This document shows positions 17,464 through 25,448 of a DNA stretch of 43,107 bases, piece after piece. Made by a program: the position numbers and the translations under genes. The stretch comes from an uncultured Lachnospiraceae bacterium (GTDB taxonomy: Bacteria; Bacillota; Clostridia; Lachnospirales; Lachnospiraceae), in assembly GCA_946631295.1 (NCBI GenBank), contig CAMOZY010000016.1:1-43107 (forward strand). Reading direction: 5' to 3'. How positions within the stretch are numbered: position 1 is the first letter of the stretch; every line of letters begins with the position of its first letter. The notes beneath the pieces were generated by a model, which worked only from the letters and a program-made list of their open reading frames with translations, ran no database searches and was not told the DNA's origin.

Positions 17464-18626
17464 ATTTAAAGGATTACGATGATTTAGATTTTTACGAGGA
17501 AGCAGAAGAAATCACCGAAGAGGCTGATTATTCCGATTCCGAACCCGCTCCGCGGAAAAAAACAAAGCGTAAGGGCCACGCAGGGCTGGTCTTTGGTCTG
17601 ATTCTGCTTACGATAGCGGTACTTGCTGCAATAGGTGCTGCTGTCTACCTGCTTTTCTTTACCGGATTTAAGCCCGGCACTTCAGCAGAGGACAAGCCCA
17701 TCTATACCCAGGCACAGCTCGATGAAGAACTCCACGCTGCCAAGGTCGCTGCAGATCAGAGAGTTAATGATGCATTTGATTCAGGCTATGAAGAGGGCAG
17801 GAGAAGCACTCTTACCTCACTTATGGAGAACCTTATAACTACAGGTTCCAGCATAACCAGCCTTCGTCCTTTCTATCCCGATAAGGTCATAGTAGTAAGC
17901 CAGGGTCAGTTCAATTTTGTCGACATTAATAAGGATCTGAAGCTTACCGATCTTGATCCGACATGCTTCTATACAAACGTTGACGGAATCATGGAATATT
18001 CCGTGGATGGCGAGGTCCTTTCATATAAGGGAATCGATGTTTCATCCTACCAGGGTAATATCGACTGGCAGAGCGTTGCAGAGGACGGAGTTAAGTTTGC
18101 GATAATCAGAACCACTCTCAGAGGCTACGGAACAGGCCGCCTTGTTGAGGATGAGACCTTTGATGATAATATTCAGGGTGCAATGGCAGCAGGCATACAT
18201 GTAGGCGCGTATGTCTTTTCACAGGCAATCACCGAAGAAGAAGTCATCGAGGAAGCACAGTCTGCGATAGACAAGCTCAGACCCTATGTCACCGGATGCC
18301 CCATTGTCATTGACGTTGAGAGGATCTCCGGAGGCGACGGAAGAATGGATGACCTCACTCCCGCTGAAAGAACCGACATGATCCTTAAGTTCTGCGAGAT
18401 AGTATCAAGTGCAGGCTACAAGCCTTATATCTACTACAACACAGAGATGAGCATTTTGTACGTTGATATCGCACGCCTTGAGGGAATACCCAAGTGGTAT
18501 GCTTCATACTCATCGGATTTCTTCTATCCCTATGACATTGATATCCTCCAGTACTCCGCAACCGGAAGAGTTGCCGGCATTAACGGAGACGTGGACATGG
18601 ATCTCTGCTTCAAGCCCTTCTGGTAA
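17460..18626 (+). CDS. Membrane-anchored GH25 lysozyme-like muramidase
   Basis: 388 residues. An acidic then basic cytoplasmic N-terminus (1-38) leads to one membrane segment (about 40-70), a linker with a helical region (about 75-185) and a C-terminal GH25 domain (190-388). GH25 enzymes cut the MurNAc-GlcNAc bond of peptidoglycan. Family marks are G-I-D193-V-S-S-Y-Q-G at the domain start and I-D285-V-E287 as the catalytic D-x-E, with late Q-Y-S and N-G-D-V-D-M-D. The start overlaps the TPR gene stop as ATGA, so both are co-translated. A type II membrane topology places the enzyme next to the wall rather than free in the medium, which suits growth, division or anchoring of wall-spanning machinery. 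Confidence 0.92.
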   Translation: MNLKDYDDLDFYEEAEEITEEADYSDSEPAPRKKTKRKGHAGLVFGLILLTIAVLAAIGAAVYLLFFTGFKPGTSAEDKPIYTQAQLDEELHAAKVAADQRVNDAFDSGYEEGRRSTLTSLMENLITTGSSITSLRPFYPDKVIVVSQGQFNFVDINKDLKLTDLDPTCFYTNVDGIMEYSVDGEVLSYKGIDVSSYQGNIDWQSVAEDGVKFAIIRTTLRGYGTGRLVEDETFDDNIQGAMAAGIHVGAYVFSQAITEEEVIEEAQSAIDKLRPYVTGCPIVIDVERISGGDGRMDDLTPAERTDMILKFCEIVSSAGYKPYIYYNTEMSILYVDIARLEGIPKWYASYSSDFFYPYDIDILQYSATGRVAGINGDVDMDLCFKPFW

Positions 18627-19645
18627 TGCATATGAGTGTTCCCGTAAAATACAAATTTACGGAAGATTTTTTCCGGGATGAGGTGAGGACAGGCTTTACC
18701 GTTTCGGAATGTATGAAGCGCTACTGGGCTGCTTCACTGCATAGTCTTGAGATATTTGATGATATCTGTAAAAGACACGGACTTAAGTACTTTGCCGATT
18801 GCGGCACCATGCTCGGAGCCGTAAGACATAAGGGCTTTATACCATGGGATGATGATATCGATATAGGAATGCTCAGGAAGGATTTTGACGAATTCCTGCG
18901 CATAGCACCGGACGAACTTCCTCCGGAATATGTCATTTCCGTAAAGGATGACCCTCCGCGTCATCAATATAACGGGATCGCAGTTGTTAACTCACTGAGA
19001 GCCGTTTCGTTTGATGCGAAGGTTCTGGATGAATATTATTACTGTCCTTTCCCGGTTGGCTTTGATCTGTATCCTTATGATTATGTGCCCGATGACAAAA
19101 ATGACCGTGATGTATGGCGCGGAAAATACCTTAAGCTTCTTATCGCATTCAAGCTTATGAAGGAAAAACCGGAAGGCGATTCGGAAACTCAGAAGACACT
19201 TAAGGAGCTTGGTATTGATCCCGGACTTGCCATGAGTGATCCGGGGATTGTAAGAAATAAGCTTTTCGATATGGCTGAACATATTGCCGGTGAAAACGAT
19301 GATTCATGCGGTTCATACGTTAACAGACTTATCTTCCTTGCGATGAATGACTATCATCCTGCGCTTAATAAGGAATGGTACTCAGATATAATGGAGCTTC
19401 CCTTTGAGACAGGAAGCATACCTGTACTGAGACACGCAGATGAGGTTCTGAGCATAGCATTTGGAAGCGGATGGATGACCCCGAGAATGGGCACTATGTC
19501 ACATGATTATCCGCTATATAAAAGGGATATCAGACATATGATCGCATTCCTCGAAAAGGGAGGATTAAAGCTATCACTTCTTCCGCCCCAGCTTGGATAC
19601 ATCGTGCGTGAAGCAGATGCACTGGGAATCGAATATACAAAATAA
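18626..19645 (+). CDS. LicD family protein (nucleotidyl/phosphocholine-transferase-like)
   Basis: 339 residues, cytosolic. The LicD signature is clear: C-G-T-M-L-G-A-V-R-H-K-G-F-I-P-W-D-D-D-I-D (59-79), a nucleotidyltransferase-fold motif with metal-binding aspartates D75-D77 and D79. LicD of pneumococci adds phosphocholine to teichoic acids; other members modify glycans or wall polymers with phospho-substituents. The start ATG overlaps the lysozyme TAA by one base; ATG 18632 is an alternative. Neither has a strong Shine-Dalgarno, which suggests coupling. Together with the lysozyme it points to wall-polymer work. The transferred group is unknown. Confidence 0.9.
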   Translation: MHMSVPVKYKFTEDFFRDEVRTGFTVSECMKRYWAASLHSLEIFDDICKRHGLKYFADCGTMLGAVRHKGFIPWDDDIDIGMLRKDFDEFLRIAPDELPPEYVISVKDDPPRHQYNGIAVVNSLRAVSFDAKVLDEYYYCPFPVGFDLYPYDYVPDDKNDRDVWRGKYLKLLIAFKLMKEKPEGDSETQKTLKELGIDPGLAMSDPGIVRNKLFDMAEHIAGENDDSCGSYVNRLIFLAMNDYHPALNKEWYSDIMELPFETGSIPVLRHADEVLSIAFGSGWMTPRMGTMSHDYPLYKRDIRHMIAFLEKGGLKLSLLPPQLGYIVREADALGIEYTK

Positions 19646-19647
19646 AA

Positions 19648-19659
19648 GTGCCAAGGCAC
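19648..19659 (+). other. Short stem-loop before the ACT gene
   Basis: GTGCC/GGCAC (19648-19659) forms a small hairpin directly before AAAAGGAG, in the 28-base gap after licD. There is no T-tract. Confidence 0.35.
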
Positions 19660-19673
19660 AAAAGGAGATATAT

Positions 19674-20087
19674 ATGCTTAAACAGGTTTCAATCTACGCA
19701 GAGAACAGAAAGGGCCAGATGGAGCACATCACCTCTGTTCTTGCGGATAACGGTATCAACATCCTCGGATCCGTCACCAACGACAGTGCCGAGTTCGGTA
19801 TTGTCAGAATGGTCACATCTGATCCTGAGAAGACCGCCGAGGTCCTCGAAAAAGAAGGATATCACATCCGCCTCACTCCCGTACTTGCTGTTGAAGTAAC
19901 CGATGAAGTCGGTAACCTCAATAAGCTCCTCAAGGCTCTTGATGAGAGCAACATCAACGTTGATTACCTCTATCTTTCATTCAACAGAGAGACCGGAAGA
20001 CCCATCATGGTATTCCATGCAGAGGGCCCCTATGAAGTTGAATCCTGCCTTGTCGGCAAGGGCTTTGTCATGACGGAGAACCTGTAA
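19674..20087 (+). CDS. Tandem ACT domain protein
   Basis: 137 residues made of two ACT-like modules (about 3-68 and 72-137). The first opens V-S-I-Y-A-E-N-R-K-G-Q-M with the G-I-N-I-L-G turn typical of ACT folds; the second has a similar V-G-N-L-N-K-L-L turn. ACT domains bind amino acids or other small ligands and give allosteric control. No catalytic domain is attached, so it is a stand-alone sensor-type protein, as in small Firmicute double-ACT proteins. A strong AAAGGAG and ATG 19674 set the start; longer in-frame extensions run into licD. Its stop overlaps the next ATG (TAATG). Confidence 0.88.
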   Translation: MLKQVSIYAENRKGQMEHITSVLADNGINILGSVTNDSAEFGIVRMVTSDPEKTAEVLEKEGYHIRLTPVLAVEVTDEVGNLNKLLKALDESNINVDYLYLSFNRETGRPIMVFHAEGPYEVESCLVGKGFVMTENL

Positions 20088-20341
20088 TGAGGACAATGGA
20101 TTTTAAGATGGAAAGACCCGGCAAGCTTGTAGAGGGTCAGAAGGTATTTGTGTGGGAGGGCGAGCTTCCCAGCAATTACTATTACACCATCGGCATCCCT
20201 GAAGATATGTCACTTGCGATGAGCCCCAACATCCCCTTCCGTAAAAGACTTGCGTCAAAAGAAGGAATTGTAAAGGCTATCATTCAGAACGAAAAAGGGT
20301 ACTACGTCACCGCAGAGTTCGATGAGGATGAACCCGAATAG
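20087..20341 (+). CDS. Hypothetical 84-residue protein
   Basis: 84 residues, soluble, ending in an acidic tail E-F-D-E-D-E-P-E. No family is recognised. It is translationally coupled to the double-ACT gene by a TAATG overlap and has GGAG 8 bases before the ATG, so it is very likely real. An alternative start at 20096 would remove three residues. Its pairing with the ACT protein suggests a joint role. Confidence 0.75.
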   Translation: MRTMDFKMERPGKLVEGQKVFVWEGELPSNYYYTIGIPEDMSLAMSPNIPFRKRLASKEGIVKAIIQNEKGYYVTAEFDEDEPE

Positions 20342-20350
20342 TGATACGAT

Positions 20351-20373
20351 ATCTGCCCCAATGCGGGGCAGAT
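20351..20373 (+). other. Strong stem-loop between the 84-residue gene and ridA
   Basis: A perfect 9-bp stem ATCTGCCCC/GGGGCAGAT (20351-20359 and 20365-20373) with loop AATGC. Only three T follow, so it may be a weak attenuator or an mRNA-protecting hairpin. Confidence 0.55.
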
Positions 20374-20418
20374 TTGGTATATGAAGAAATGTATATGAAA
20401 TGAGAAAGGATGAGTAAT

Positions 20419-20793
20419 ATGAAATATATTTCAACAGATAAAGCACCTGCTGCAATTGGTCCCTATTCACAGGCAATCATTACCGGAAATCTTCTTTTTG
20501 CATCGGGCCAGATAGCTATCAATCCTGCTACAGGAGAAGTCCTTAACGGAACCATAGAAGAGCAGACTGAACTTGTCTGCAAAAATATCGGAGAGATACT
20601 TAAGGCTGCAGGAGCTGAGTACAGTGACGTTGTTAAGACTACATGCTTCCTTGCAGATATAGCTGACTTTGCCGCTTTCAACGAGGTTTATGCCAGGTAC
20701 TTTACCGGAAAGCCCGCAAGAAGCTGCGTAGCTGTCAAGGACCTTCCCAAGAGCGTTCTTTGTGAGATAGAGATCATAGCGGAAATCAAATAA
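20419..20793 (+). CDS. ridA: RidA family enamine/imine deaminase
   Basis: 124 residues, the standard size. RidA hydrolyses reactive enamine/imine intermediates, such as 2-aminoacrylate from PLP enzymes, to keto acids, protecting amino-acid pathways. Motifs include A-P-A-A-I-G-P-Y-S-Q-A near the start, L-F-A-S-G-Q-I, and the catalytic R101 in A-R-S-C-V-A-V followed by L-P-K and C-E-I-E. AAAGGA at 20405-20410 overlaps the possible ATG 20410, so ATG 20419 is the better start. Its last 8 bases overlap tail-to-tail with the leftward gene that follows. Confidence 0.95.
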   Translation: MKYISTDKAPAAIGPYSQAIITGNLLFASGQIAINPATGEVLNGTIEEQTELVCKNIGEILKAAGAEYSDVVKTTCFLADIADFAAFNEVYARYFTGKPARSCVAVKDLPKSVLCEIEIIAEIK

Positions 20794-21280
20794 TCGAATA
20801 CTCAATTCCTTTAGAACTCAGGAACCGTGCGAATGAATTGTCCCAGATCTTTTCTTCCGACTTGTCGGGAACGAAGGAATCATATGACGTGCCGGTGATG
20901 ATGTTCACTGCACCGTTTTCAAACCGGATATTGATGACGAAAGCCTTGAGGGCACTGCTGCGGCCTTCGGGGCTTTCTTTTTGCAGAAGCTTATCCATTA
21001 CATCACTTTTAAGGGAGAGTGTCATCTTAAGCGAAAGAGGAAGGTTCTTACCCTTGATGATCTCGAATATCCTCGGACGGATGTCGGACCATGGAATAAA
21101 TTCTTCAGTGATGTTTTCAAGCTCATCTTCTGAATAAAAATCACGATGAACACGACCGCTGATGCTGTAGGATACAGAGGTGGTAAAAGCAGCTTCCTGA
21201 AGACAGAATGAATCAAACGCATCTGAAACCAGGAGCTTTGCCATAAGATCTTTGGAACTGTTTGCGGTGATTAAGATCAA
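20786..21280 (-). CDS. DUF5721-like hypothetical protein (TTG start)
   Basis: 164 residues, soluble. The N-terminus reads D-L-M-A-K-L-L-V-S-D-A-F-D-S-F, then H-R-D-F-Y-S-E-D-E-L and W-S-D-I-R-P-R. This resembles, from memory, the Lachnospiraceae family DUF5721, of unknown function. Translation appears to begin at TTG 21280: AAAGG sits 7 bases upstream and the TTG overlaps the upstream TGA (TTGA), which implies coupling to the response regulator. The next ATG is 12 codons in and would remove the conserved start. The stop is overlapped by the ridA stop on the other strand. Confidence 0.75.
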   Translation of the reverse strand: MILITANSSKDLMAKLLVSDAFDSFCLQEAAFTTSVSYSISGRVHRDFYSEDELENITEEFIPWSDIRPRIFEIIKGKNLPLSLKMTLSLKSDVMDKLLQKESPEGRSSALKAFVINIRFENGAVNIITGTSYDSFVPDKSEEKIWDNSFARFLSSKGIEYSII

Positions 21281-21990
21281 GCGTCCGCCTTTCCGATGAT
21301 GCCTTTTAAATAATTTTTCGCAGAGCGCGATAAAAAGATATTCTTGCCGTTACACATGTGTGCAAAGCCGAGCTTTGTAACTTCATCAACATGATCGCTG
21401 TTTATCAGAACATTAGGATTTGCATAGATGAACTGAGGATGCTTTGTTCCAAGAGTTCTTCTGAAAAGCCAGAGCTGGCCTATGCTCTTAAGGGTTCGTC
21501 CGTCCATGAGAGTCACCATGGTATCCCCGCTTTTTTCCCTTGCATAGATAACCTCTGAAACGTTCACATAGATCGTATCGAGGAGCTCTCTGAGTTCGAT
21601 CGTATCCGGTGCGGAATCCTTGATGCCCTTTGCTTTTTCGAGGACCTCTCTGAGGTCAGCGACCTTGATCGGTTTTTCGAGGAACATTGTGTTCTCGGGA
21701 AAATCCATCTGTCTGTAATCGACATCAGAACAGCACATTACGAAGGGAGCATCCGCTCCGCTTTCGATCAGCTTCTTTACAACCTCGAGAGCATCCACGC
21801 CTTCTGTCTTGCAAAGATCGATAATGAAAAGATCGTAAGCCCTGGGATGGGACATGATGGTTTCCGGGCTTCCGTATGAATCGACTATATACATGCCCGA
21901 GGAATCTTCCTGCTTGTCGGATTCTCTTCTGAGCAGTCTTTCTGTCTGGTGTCTGTCACCGAAATTGTCGTCACAAAGTGCTATGTGCAT
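21277..21990 (-). CDS. LytTR-type response regulator
   Basis: 237 residues. The receiver domain (1-120) keeps the acidic pair D7-D8, phospho-acceptor D58 (F-I-I-D-L), S88 and K106 (L-E-K-P). The C-terminal LytTR-like DNA-binding domain (about 140-237) shows I-Y-V-N-V-S-E-V-I-Y-A-R and a late F-L-S-R-S-A-K-N-Y-L. Such regulators act downstream of AgrC/ComD-like kinases on virulence, bacteriocin or competence genes. No kinase gene adjoins it; it is coupled to the DUF5721-like gene instead. I chose ATG 21990 for its AAGAGG site and fit to the receiver start; a 25-residue upstream extension in frame runs through the argG terminator. Confidence 0.88.
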   Translation of the reverse strand: MHIALCDDNFGDRHQTERLLRRESDKQEDSSGMYIVDSYGSPETIMSHPRAYDLFIIDLCKTEGVDALEVVKKLIESGADAPFVMCCSDVDYRQMDFPENTMFLEKPIKVADLREVLEKAKGIKDSAPDTIELRELLDTIYVNVSEVIYAREKSGDTMVTLMDGRTLKSIGQLWLFRRTLGTKHPQFIYANPNVLINSDHVDEVTKLGFAHMCNGKNIFLSRSAKNYLKGIIGKADA

Positions 21991-22016
21991 CAGTAAACCT
22001 CTTAAACAAATTACAT

Positions 22017-22050
22017 AAAAAACGGACGGATGTATTTTACACCCGCCCGT
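22017..22050 (-). terminator. Terminator of argG
   Basis: Read leftward, a 12-bp stem ACGGGCGGGTGT/ACATCCGTCCGT (22050-22039 with 22033-22022) uses two G-T wobbles and is followed by a TTTTTT run. On the + strand the same positions are A-C mismatches, so it works leftward only. Confidence 0.85.
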
Positions 22051-22083
22051 CATATTTTTCATCACTTTTATATCATGCAGATA

Positions 22084-23319
22084 TTACTTGTTGGCAGTAA
22101 GGGGATCGATTCCTGCTTCCTGCTGCTTCATTGCACGAACCTTGGTTGAAAGTCCGAAGAGGTTGATGAAGCCTTCTGCATCGTGGTGATCGTAGAGGTC
22201 TCCGGTGGTGAAGGAAGCGATGGACTCGTTGTAGAGTGAGTAAGGAGAGGTCTCGCCTGCCTTGATGATGTTGCCCTTGTAGAGCTTGAACTTAACCTCA
22301 CCGGTAACATACTTCTGAGTACTCTCGATGAATGCCTGCTCTGCCTCACGAAGAGGAGTGAACCACTTTCCTTCGTAAACAAGGCTTGCGAACTTTCCGC
22401 CCATTTCCTTCTTGAATGCATAAGTGTCACGGTCAAGGATGAGCTCTTCAAGCTGGTTGTGTGCCTCCATGAGGATGGTTCCTCCGGGAGTCTCATAAAC
22501 GCCACGGCTCTTCATTCCTACAACACGGTTCTCAACGATGTCGATGATTCCGATTCCGTGCTTTCCGCCGAGTGCGTTAAGAGTGCGGATGATGTCGGAA
22601 ACTTTCATCTCCTTGCCGTTAACTGACTTGGGAACACCTGCTTCGAATGTCATGGTAACATACTCGGGCTCATCGGGAGCCTTCTCGGGAGTTACACCAA
22701 GAACGAGGAGGTGATCATAGTTGGGCTCATTTGCGGGATCCTCAAGCTCAAGTCCCTCATGGCTGATGTGCCAGATGTTACGGTCACGGCTGTATGAGGA
22801 ATCTGCTTTGAAGGGAAGATGGATACCATGCTCCTCACAGTACTTGATCTCGGACTCACGTGAATCCATTGTCCACTTTTCATTTCTCCATGCAGCGATG
22901 ATCTTAAGATCGGGAGCAAGTGCCTTGATTCCGAGTTCGAAACGGATCTGGTCATTTCCCTTACCGGTTGCACCGTGGCAGATTGCTGAAGCACCTTCCT
23001 TACGTGCGATCTCTACAAGTCTCTTTGCGATGAGAGGACGAGCCATGGATGTTCCGAGGAGATACTTGTTCTCATATACAGCACCTGCCTGAACACAGGG
23101 AACGATGTACTTATCACAGAATTCATCGGTAACGTCTTCGATATAAAGCTTGGAAGCTCCGCAGCTTAATGCTCTTTCCTCAAGACCGTCGAGCTCTTCA
23201 TCCTGTCCACAGTCAACGCATACGCAGATGACTTCATAGTCAAAGTTCTCCTTCAGCCAGGGAATGATGGCTGTGGTGTCAAGTCCGCCGGAATAAGCAA
23301 GTATTACCTTTTCTTTCAT
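22084..23319 (-). CDS. argG: Argininosuccinate synthase
   Basis: 411 residues, the usual length. It joins citrulline and aspartate with ATP to form argininosuccinate. The N-terminal ATP-binding P-loop A8-Y-S-G-G-L-D-T-T16 is followed by the family stretches [13 protein letters not shown] and [20 protein letters not shown] lies 7-8 bases before the ATG. It is divergent from the GNAT-argJCBD operon and monocistronic apart from possible readthrough. argH is not beside it, so argininosuccinate lyase must be encoded elsewhere. Confidence 0.98.
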   Translation of the reverse strand: MKEKVILAYSGGLDTTAIIPWLKENFDYEVICVCVDCGQDEELDGLEERALSCGASKLYIEDVTDEFCDKYIVPCVQAGAVYENKYLLGTSMARPLIAKRLVEIARKEGASAICHGATGKGNDQIRFELGIKALAPDLKIIAAWRNEKWTMDSRESEIKYCEEHGIHLPFKADSSYSRDRNIWHISHEGLELEDPANEPNYDHLLVLGVTPEKAPDEPEYVTMTFEAGVPKSVNGKEMKVSDIIRTLNALGGKHGIGIIDIVENRVVGMKSRGVYETPGGTILMEAHNQLEELILDRDTYAFKKEMGGKFASLVYEGKWFTPLREAEQAFIESTQKYVTGEVKFKLYKGNIIKAGETSPYSLYNESIASFTTGDLYDHHDAEGFINLFGLSTKVRAMKQQEAGIDPLTANK

Positions 23320-23412
23320 AACAATTCTCCTTTTTTATATCGGGTGCGTCCTGCATGCGGATTGTTCCACAGCTGTAGCGTCATCCCGTGATTTACAAAA
23401 AACTCTTAAGCG

Positions 23413-23441
23413 ACTATACAACACCATTTTTCTAAAATCAA
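23413..23441 (-). promoter_or_regulatory. argG promoter
   Basis: Read leftward: -35 TTGATT (23441-23436), a 17-base spacer, -10 TATAGT (23418-23413). The leader to the argG start is about 90 bases. Confidence 0.7.
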
Positions 23442-23481
23442 TGCCTTTCCGCAAAATATTTATAAATATTTATAACAAACG

Positions 23482-23547
23482 TTGAATATTCATTTCAAAA
23501 TGCATAAATATGCATTTATATACATGAATAATGAATAAAAATAAAAT
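23482..23547. promoter_or_regulatory. ArgR-box-like operator cluster between argG and the arg operon
   Basis: Three AT-rich candidate sites lie in tandem. TGCATAAATATGCA (23501-23514) fits the symmetric ARG box TGNAT-W4-ATNCA and sits in a 20-base perfect palindrome. TTGAATATTCAT (23482-23493) has overlapping half-sites. AATGAATAAAAATAAAAT (23530-23547) matches about 15 of 18 positions of the Bacillus-type ARG box consensus (from memory). The cluster is just upstream of the rightward P1 promoter and 40-100 bases upstream of the argG promoter. ArgR binding is inferred. Confidence 0.65.
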
Positions 23548-23551
23548 TTTT

Positions 23552-23581
23552 GTAGACAAATACAGAATACCCTACTACAAT
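23552..23581 (+). promoter_or_regulatory. Arg operon promoter P1
   Basis: TAGACA (23552-23557) and TACAAT (23576-23581) with an 18-base spacer, directly downstream of the candidate ARG boxes. The leader would be about 130 bases. Confidence 0.5.
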
Positions 23582-23653
23582 GACGAACATATAGAGTTCA
23601 GAAATGTTTATTACGCGGGTCCTGTAGTGGGCATGCAAGTATAACATAAATTA

Positions 23654-23682
23654 GTGAAAAAAAGTATTTTTTGCGCTATAAT
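23654..23682 (+). promoter_or_regulatory. Arg operon promoter P2
   Basis: A perfect -10 TATAAT (23677-23682) with a modest -35 GTGAAA (23654-23659), 17 bases apart. The leader would be only about 32 bases to the GNAT start at 23721. Confidence 0.6.
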
Positions 23683-23720
23683 CTATAAGATTGTGCGCAT
23701 GCAGATCAAGAAGGAATGTT

Positions 23721-24194
23721 ATGAGCGAAAACAATAAGAAAAATTACACTATCCGTGCGATGGAGGAAAGCGATTATCCCGGGCTTAAGGCACTGTGGAT
23801 GACCATTCACGGATTCGGAATAAGAAGCATAGACGATTCGGAGGAAGGAGTTGTCAGATTCCTCAGAAGAAATCCCGGACAGTCGGTTGTTGCGGTTAAC
23901 GAAGGCGGCGAGATCATCGGCGGAATCCTTTGCGGCAACGACGGAAGAAGAGGCTGTCTTTATCACGTATGCGTAAGAGAAGATTACCGAAGACACGGCA
24001 TCGGAAAGAGCATGGTCGTTCACTGCATGAATGCTCTCAAGGAAGAGAAGATCAATAAGGTAAGCCTTATAGCTTTTTCGGTAAACGATATCGGAAATGC
24101 ATTCTGGAACACCATCGGATGGACCAGACGAGAAGACCTCAACTATTACGATTTTGTACTGAATGAGGAAAACATAACTACATTCAACAAGTAA
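23721..24194 (+). CDS. GNAT family N-acetyltransferase (first gene of the arg operon)
   Basis: 157 residues. The acetyl-CoA-binding motif A is clear: V-C-V-R-E-D-Y-R-R-H-G-I-G-K (83-96), preceded by the strands V-V-A-V and I-I-G-G-I. The pattern G-x-D-G-R-R-G-x-x-Y-H-V resembles YpeA/RimI-type GNATs. Being first in an arginine operon, it could be a short N-acetylglutamate synthase feeding ArgJ or ArgB, or it could acetylate another amine; sequence alone does not decide. AAGGA lies 6 bases before ATG 23721; the frame opens 10 codons earlier without a good site. Confidence 0.85.
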   Translation: MSENNKKNYTIRAMEESDYPGLKALWMTIHGFGIRSIDDSEEGVVRFLRRNPGQSVVAVNEGGEIIGGILCGNDGRRGCLYHVCVREDYRRHGIGKSMVVHCMNALKEEKINKVSLIAFSVNDIGNAFWNTIGWTRREDLNYYDFVLNEENITTFNK

Positions 24195-24217
24195 TATCTT
24201 GCAGACAGGAGACGGAT

Positions 24218-25444
24218 ATGGAACTTTTAAAAGAAGGCGGAGTTACCGCAGCACAGGGATTCAAGGCAGCATCAACTGCAGCAGGCATCAAGTATCAGGG
24301 AAGGACCGATATGGCAATGGTCTATTCAGAAGTTCCCTGTGTCTGCGCAGGAACATTTACAAGCAATGTGGTAAAGGCAGCATGCGTACTTTGGGATAAG
24401 GAGATCACCGAATCCGGAAGACCCATGCAGGCAGTTGTAGTCAATTCCGGAATCGCAAATGCATGTACCGGAGAAGAGGGCTTTGCCGCATGCCGCAAGA
24501 CTGCAGAGGCTGTTCAGGAAGCACTCGGAATTCCCTCAGATACAGTAGCCGTAGCGTCAACCGGAGTTATCGGAATGCAGCTTCCCGTTGAAAAACTGGC
24601 AGCAGGCGTTAAGGCAATGGCACCTGAACTCGGAAGCTCGGTCGAATCAGGAACCGCTGCATCCAAGGCTATCATGACTACAGACACCATCAATAAAGAG
24701 ATCGCCGTAACATTCGAAGCAGCAGGTAAGAAGATAACACTCGGCGGAATGAGTAAGGGCTCAGGAATGATCCACCCCAACATGTGCACCATGCTCGGAT
24801 TCCTTACCACCGACCTTTCAATAGACAAGGCACTCCTTCAGGAAGCACTCAGCTCAGTCATCGTTGATACCTTCAACATGATCACCGTTGACGGCGATAC
24901 ATCCACCAACGACACACTTCTTCTCATGGCTAACGGCCTTGCCGGAAATGAGAAGATCACTGAGAAAAATGCCGACTACGAAGAGTTCTACAAGGCACTT
25001 GAGTATGTCTGCACATACCTTGCAAAGACCATGGCAAGCGACGGAGAAGGCGCTACCAAGCTCTTTGAATGCAAGGTTGTAAATGCAAAGAGCAAGGAGG
25101 ATGCAAGAACACTTTCCAAGGCTGTTGTAGGCTCCAACCTCAGCAAGGCTGCAATCTTCGGATGTGATGCAAACTTCGGAAGATTCCTCTGCGCGATGGG
25201 TTATTCAGGTGCAAAGTTTGATCAGACCGATGTTGAGCTTTTCTTCGAAAGTGTAGCCGGAAGGCTTCGGGTTTTCGACCACGGCGTTCCTCTTAACTTT
25301 GACGAAGAACTTGCCGTTAAGATCATGAAGGAAAAGGAAGTCACCGTATTTGTCGACATGCACGAAGGAAGCGAAGAAGCTACCGCATGGGGCTGTGACC
25401 TCACCTATGATTACGTCAAGATCAACGCAGACTACAGAAGCTGA
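24218..25444 (+). CDS. argJ: Bifunctional ornithine acetyltransferase / N-acetylglutamate synthase
   Basis: 408 residues. ArgJ moves the acetyl group from N-acetylornithine to glutamate, recycling it, and some forms also use acetyl-CoA. It matures by self-cleavage before a conserved Thr: here K-G-S-G-M-I-H-P-N-M-C-T-M-L with T191. Most family members have Ala where this has C190. The C-terminal part contains G-D-T-S-T-N-D and G-C-D-A-N-F-G-R. GGAG lies 8 bases before ATG 24218, 23 bases after the GNAT gene. Confidence 0.97.
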   Translation: MELLKEGGVTAAQGFKAASTAAGIKYQGRTDMAMVYSEVPCVCAGTFTSNVVKAACVLWDKEITESGRPMQAVVVNSGIANACTGEEGFAACRKTAEAVQEALGIPSDTVAVASTGVIGMQLPVEKLAAGVKAMAPELGSSVESGTAASKAIMTTDTINKEIAVTFEAAGKKITLGGMSKGSGMIHPNMCTMLGFLTTDLSIDKALLQEALSSVIVDTFNMITVDGDTSTNDTLLLMANGLAGNEKITEKNADYEEFYKALEYVCTYLAKTMASDGEGATKLFECKVVNAKSKEDARTLSKAVVGSNLSKAAIFGCDANFGRFLCAMGYSGAKFDQTDVELFFESVAGRLRVFDHGVPLNFDEELAVKIMKEKEVTVFVDMHEGSEEATAWGCDLTYDYVKINADYRS

Positions 25445-25448
25445 TTAT

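Noticed and set aside
23550-23580. TTGTAG-N19-CTACAA inverted repeat as an operator
   Set aside because: Arms of 6 bases with a long spacer are expected by chance in AT-rich DNA, and they coincide with the promoter P1 elements.
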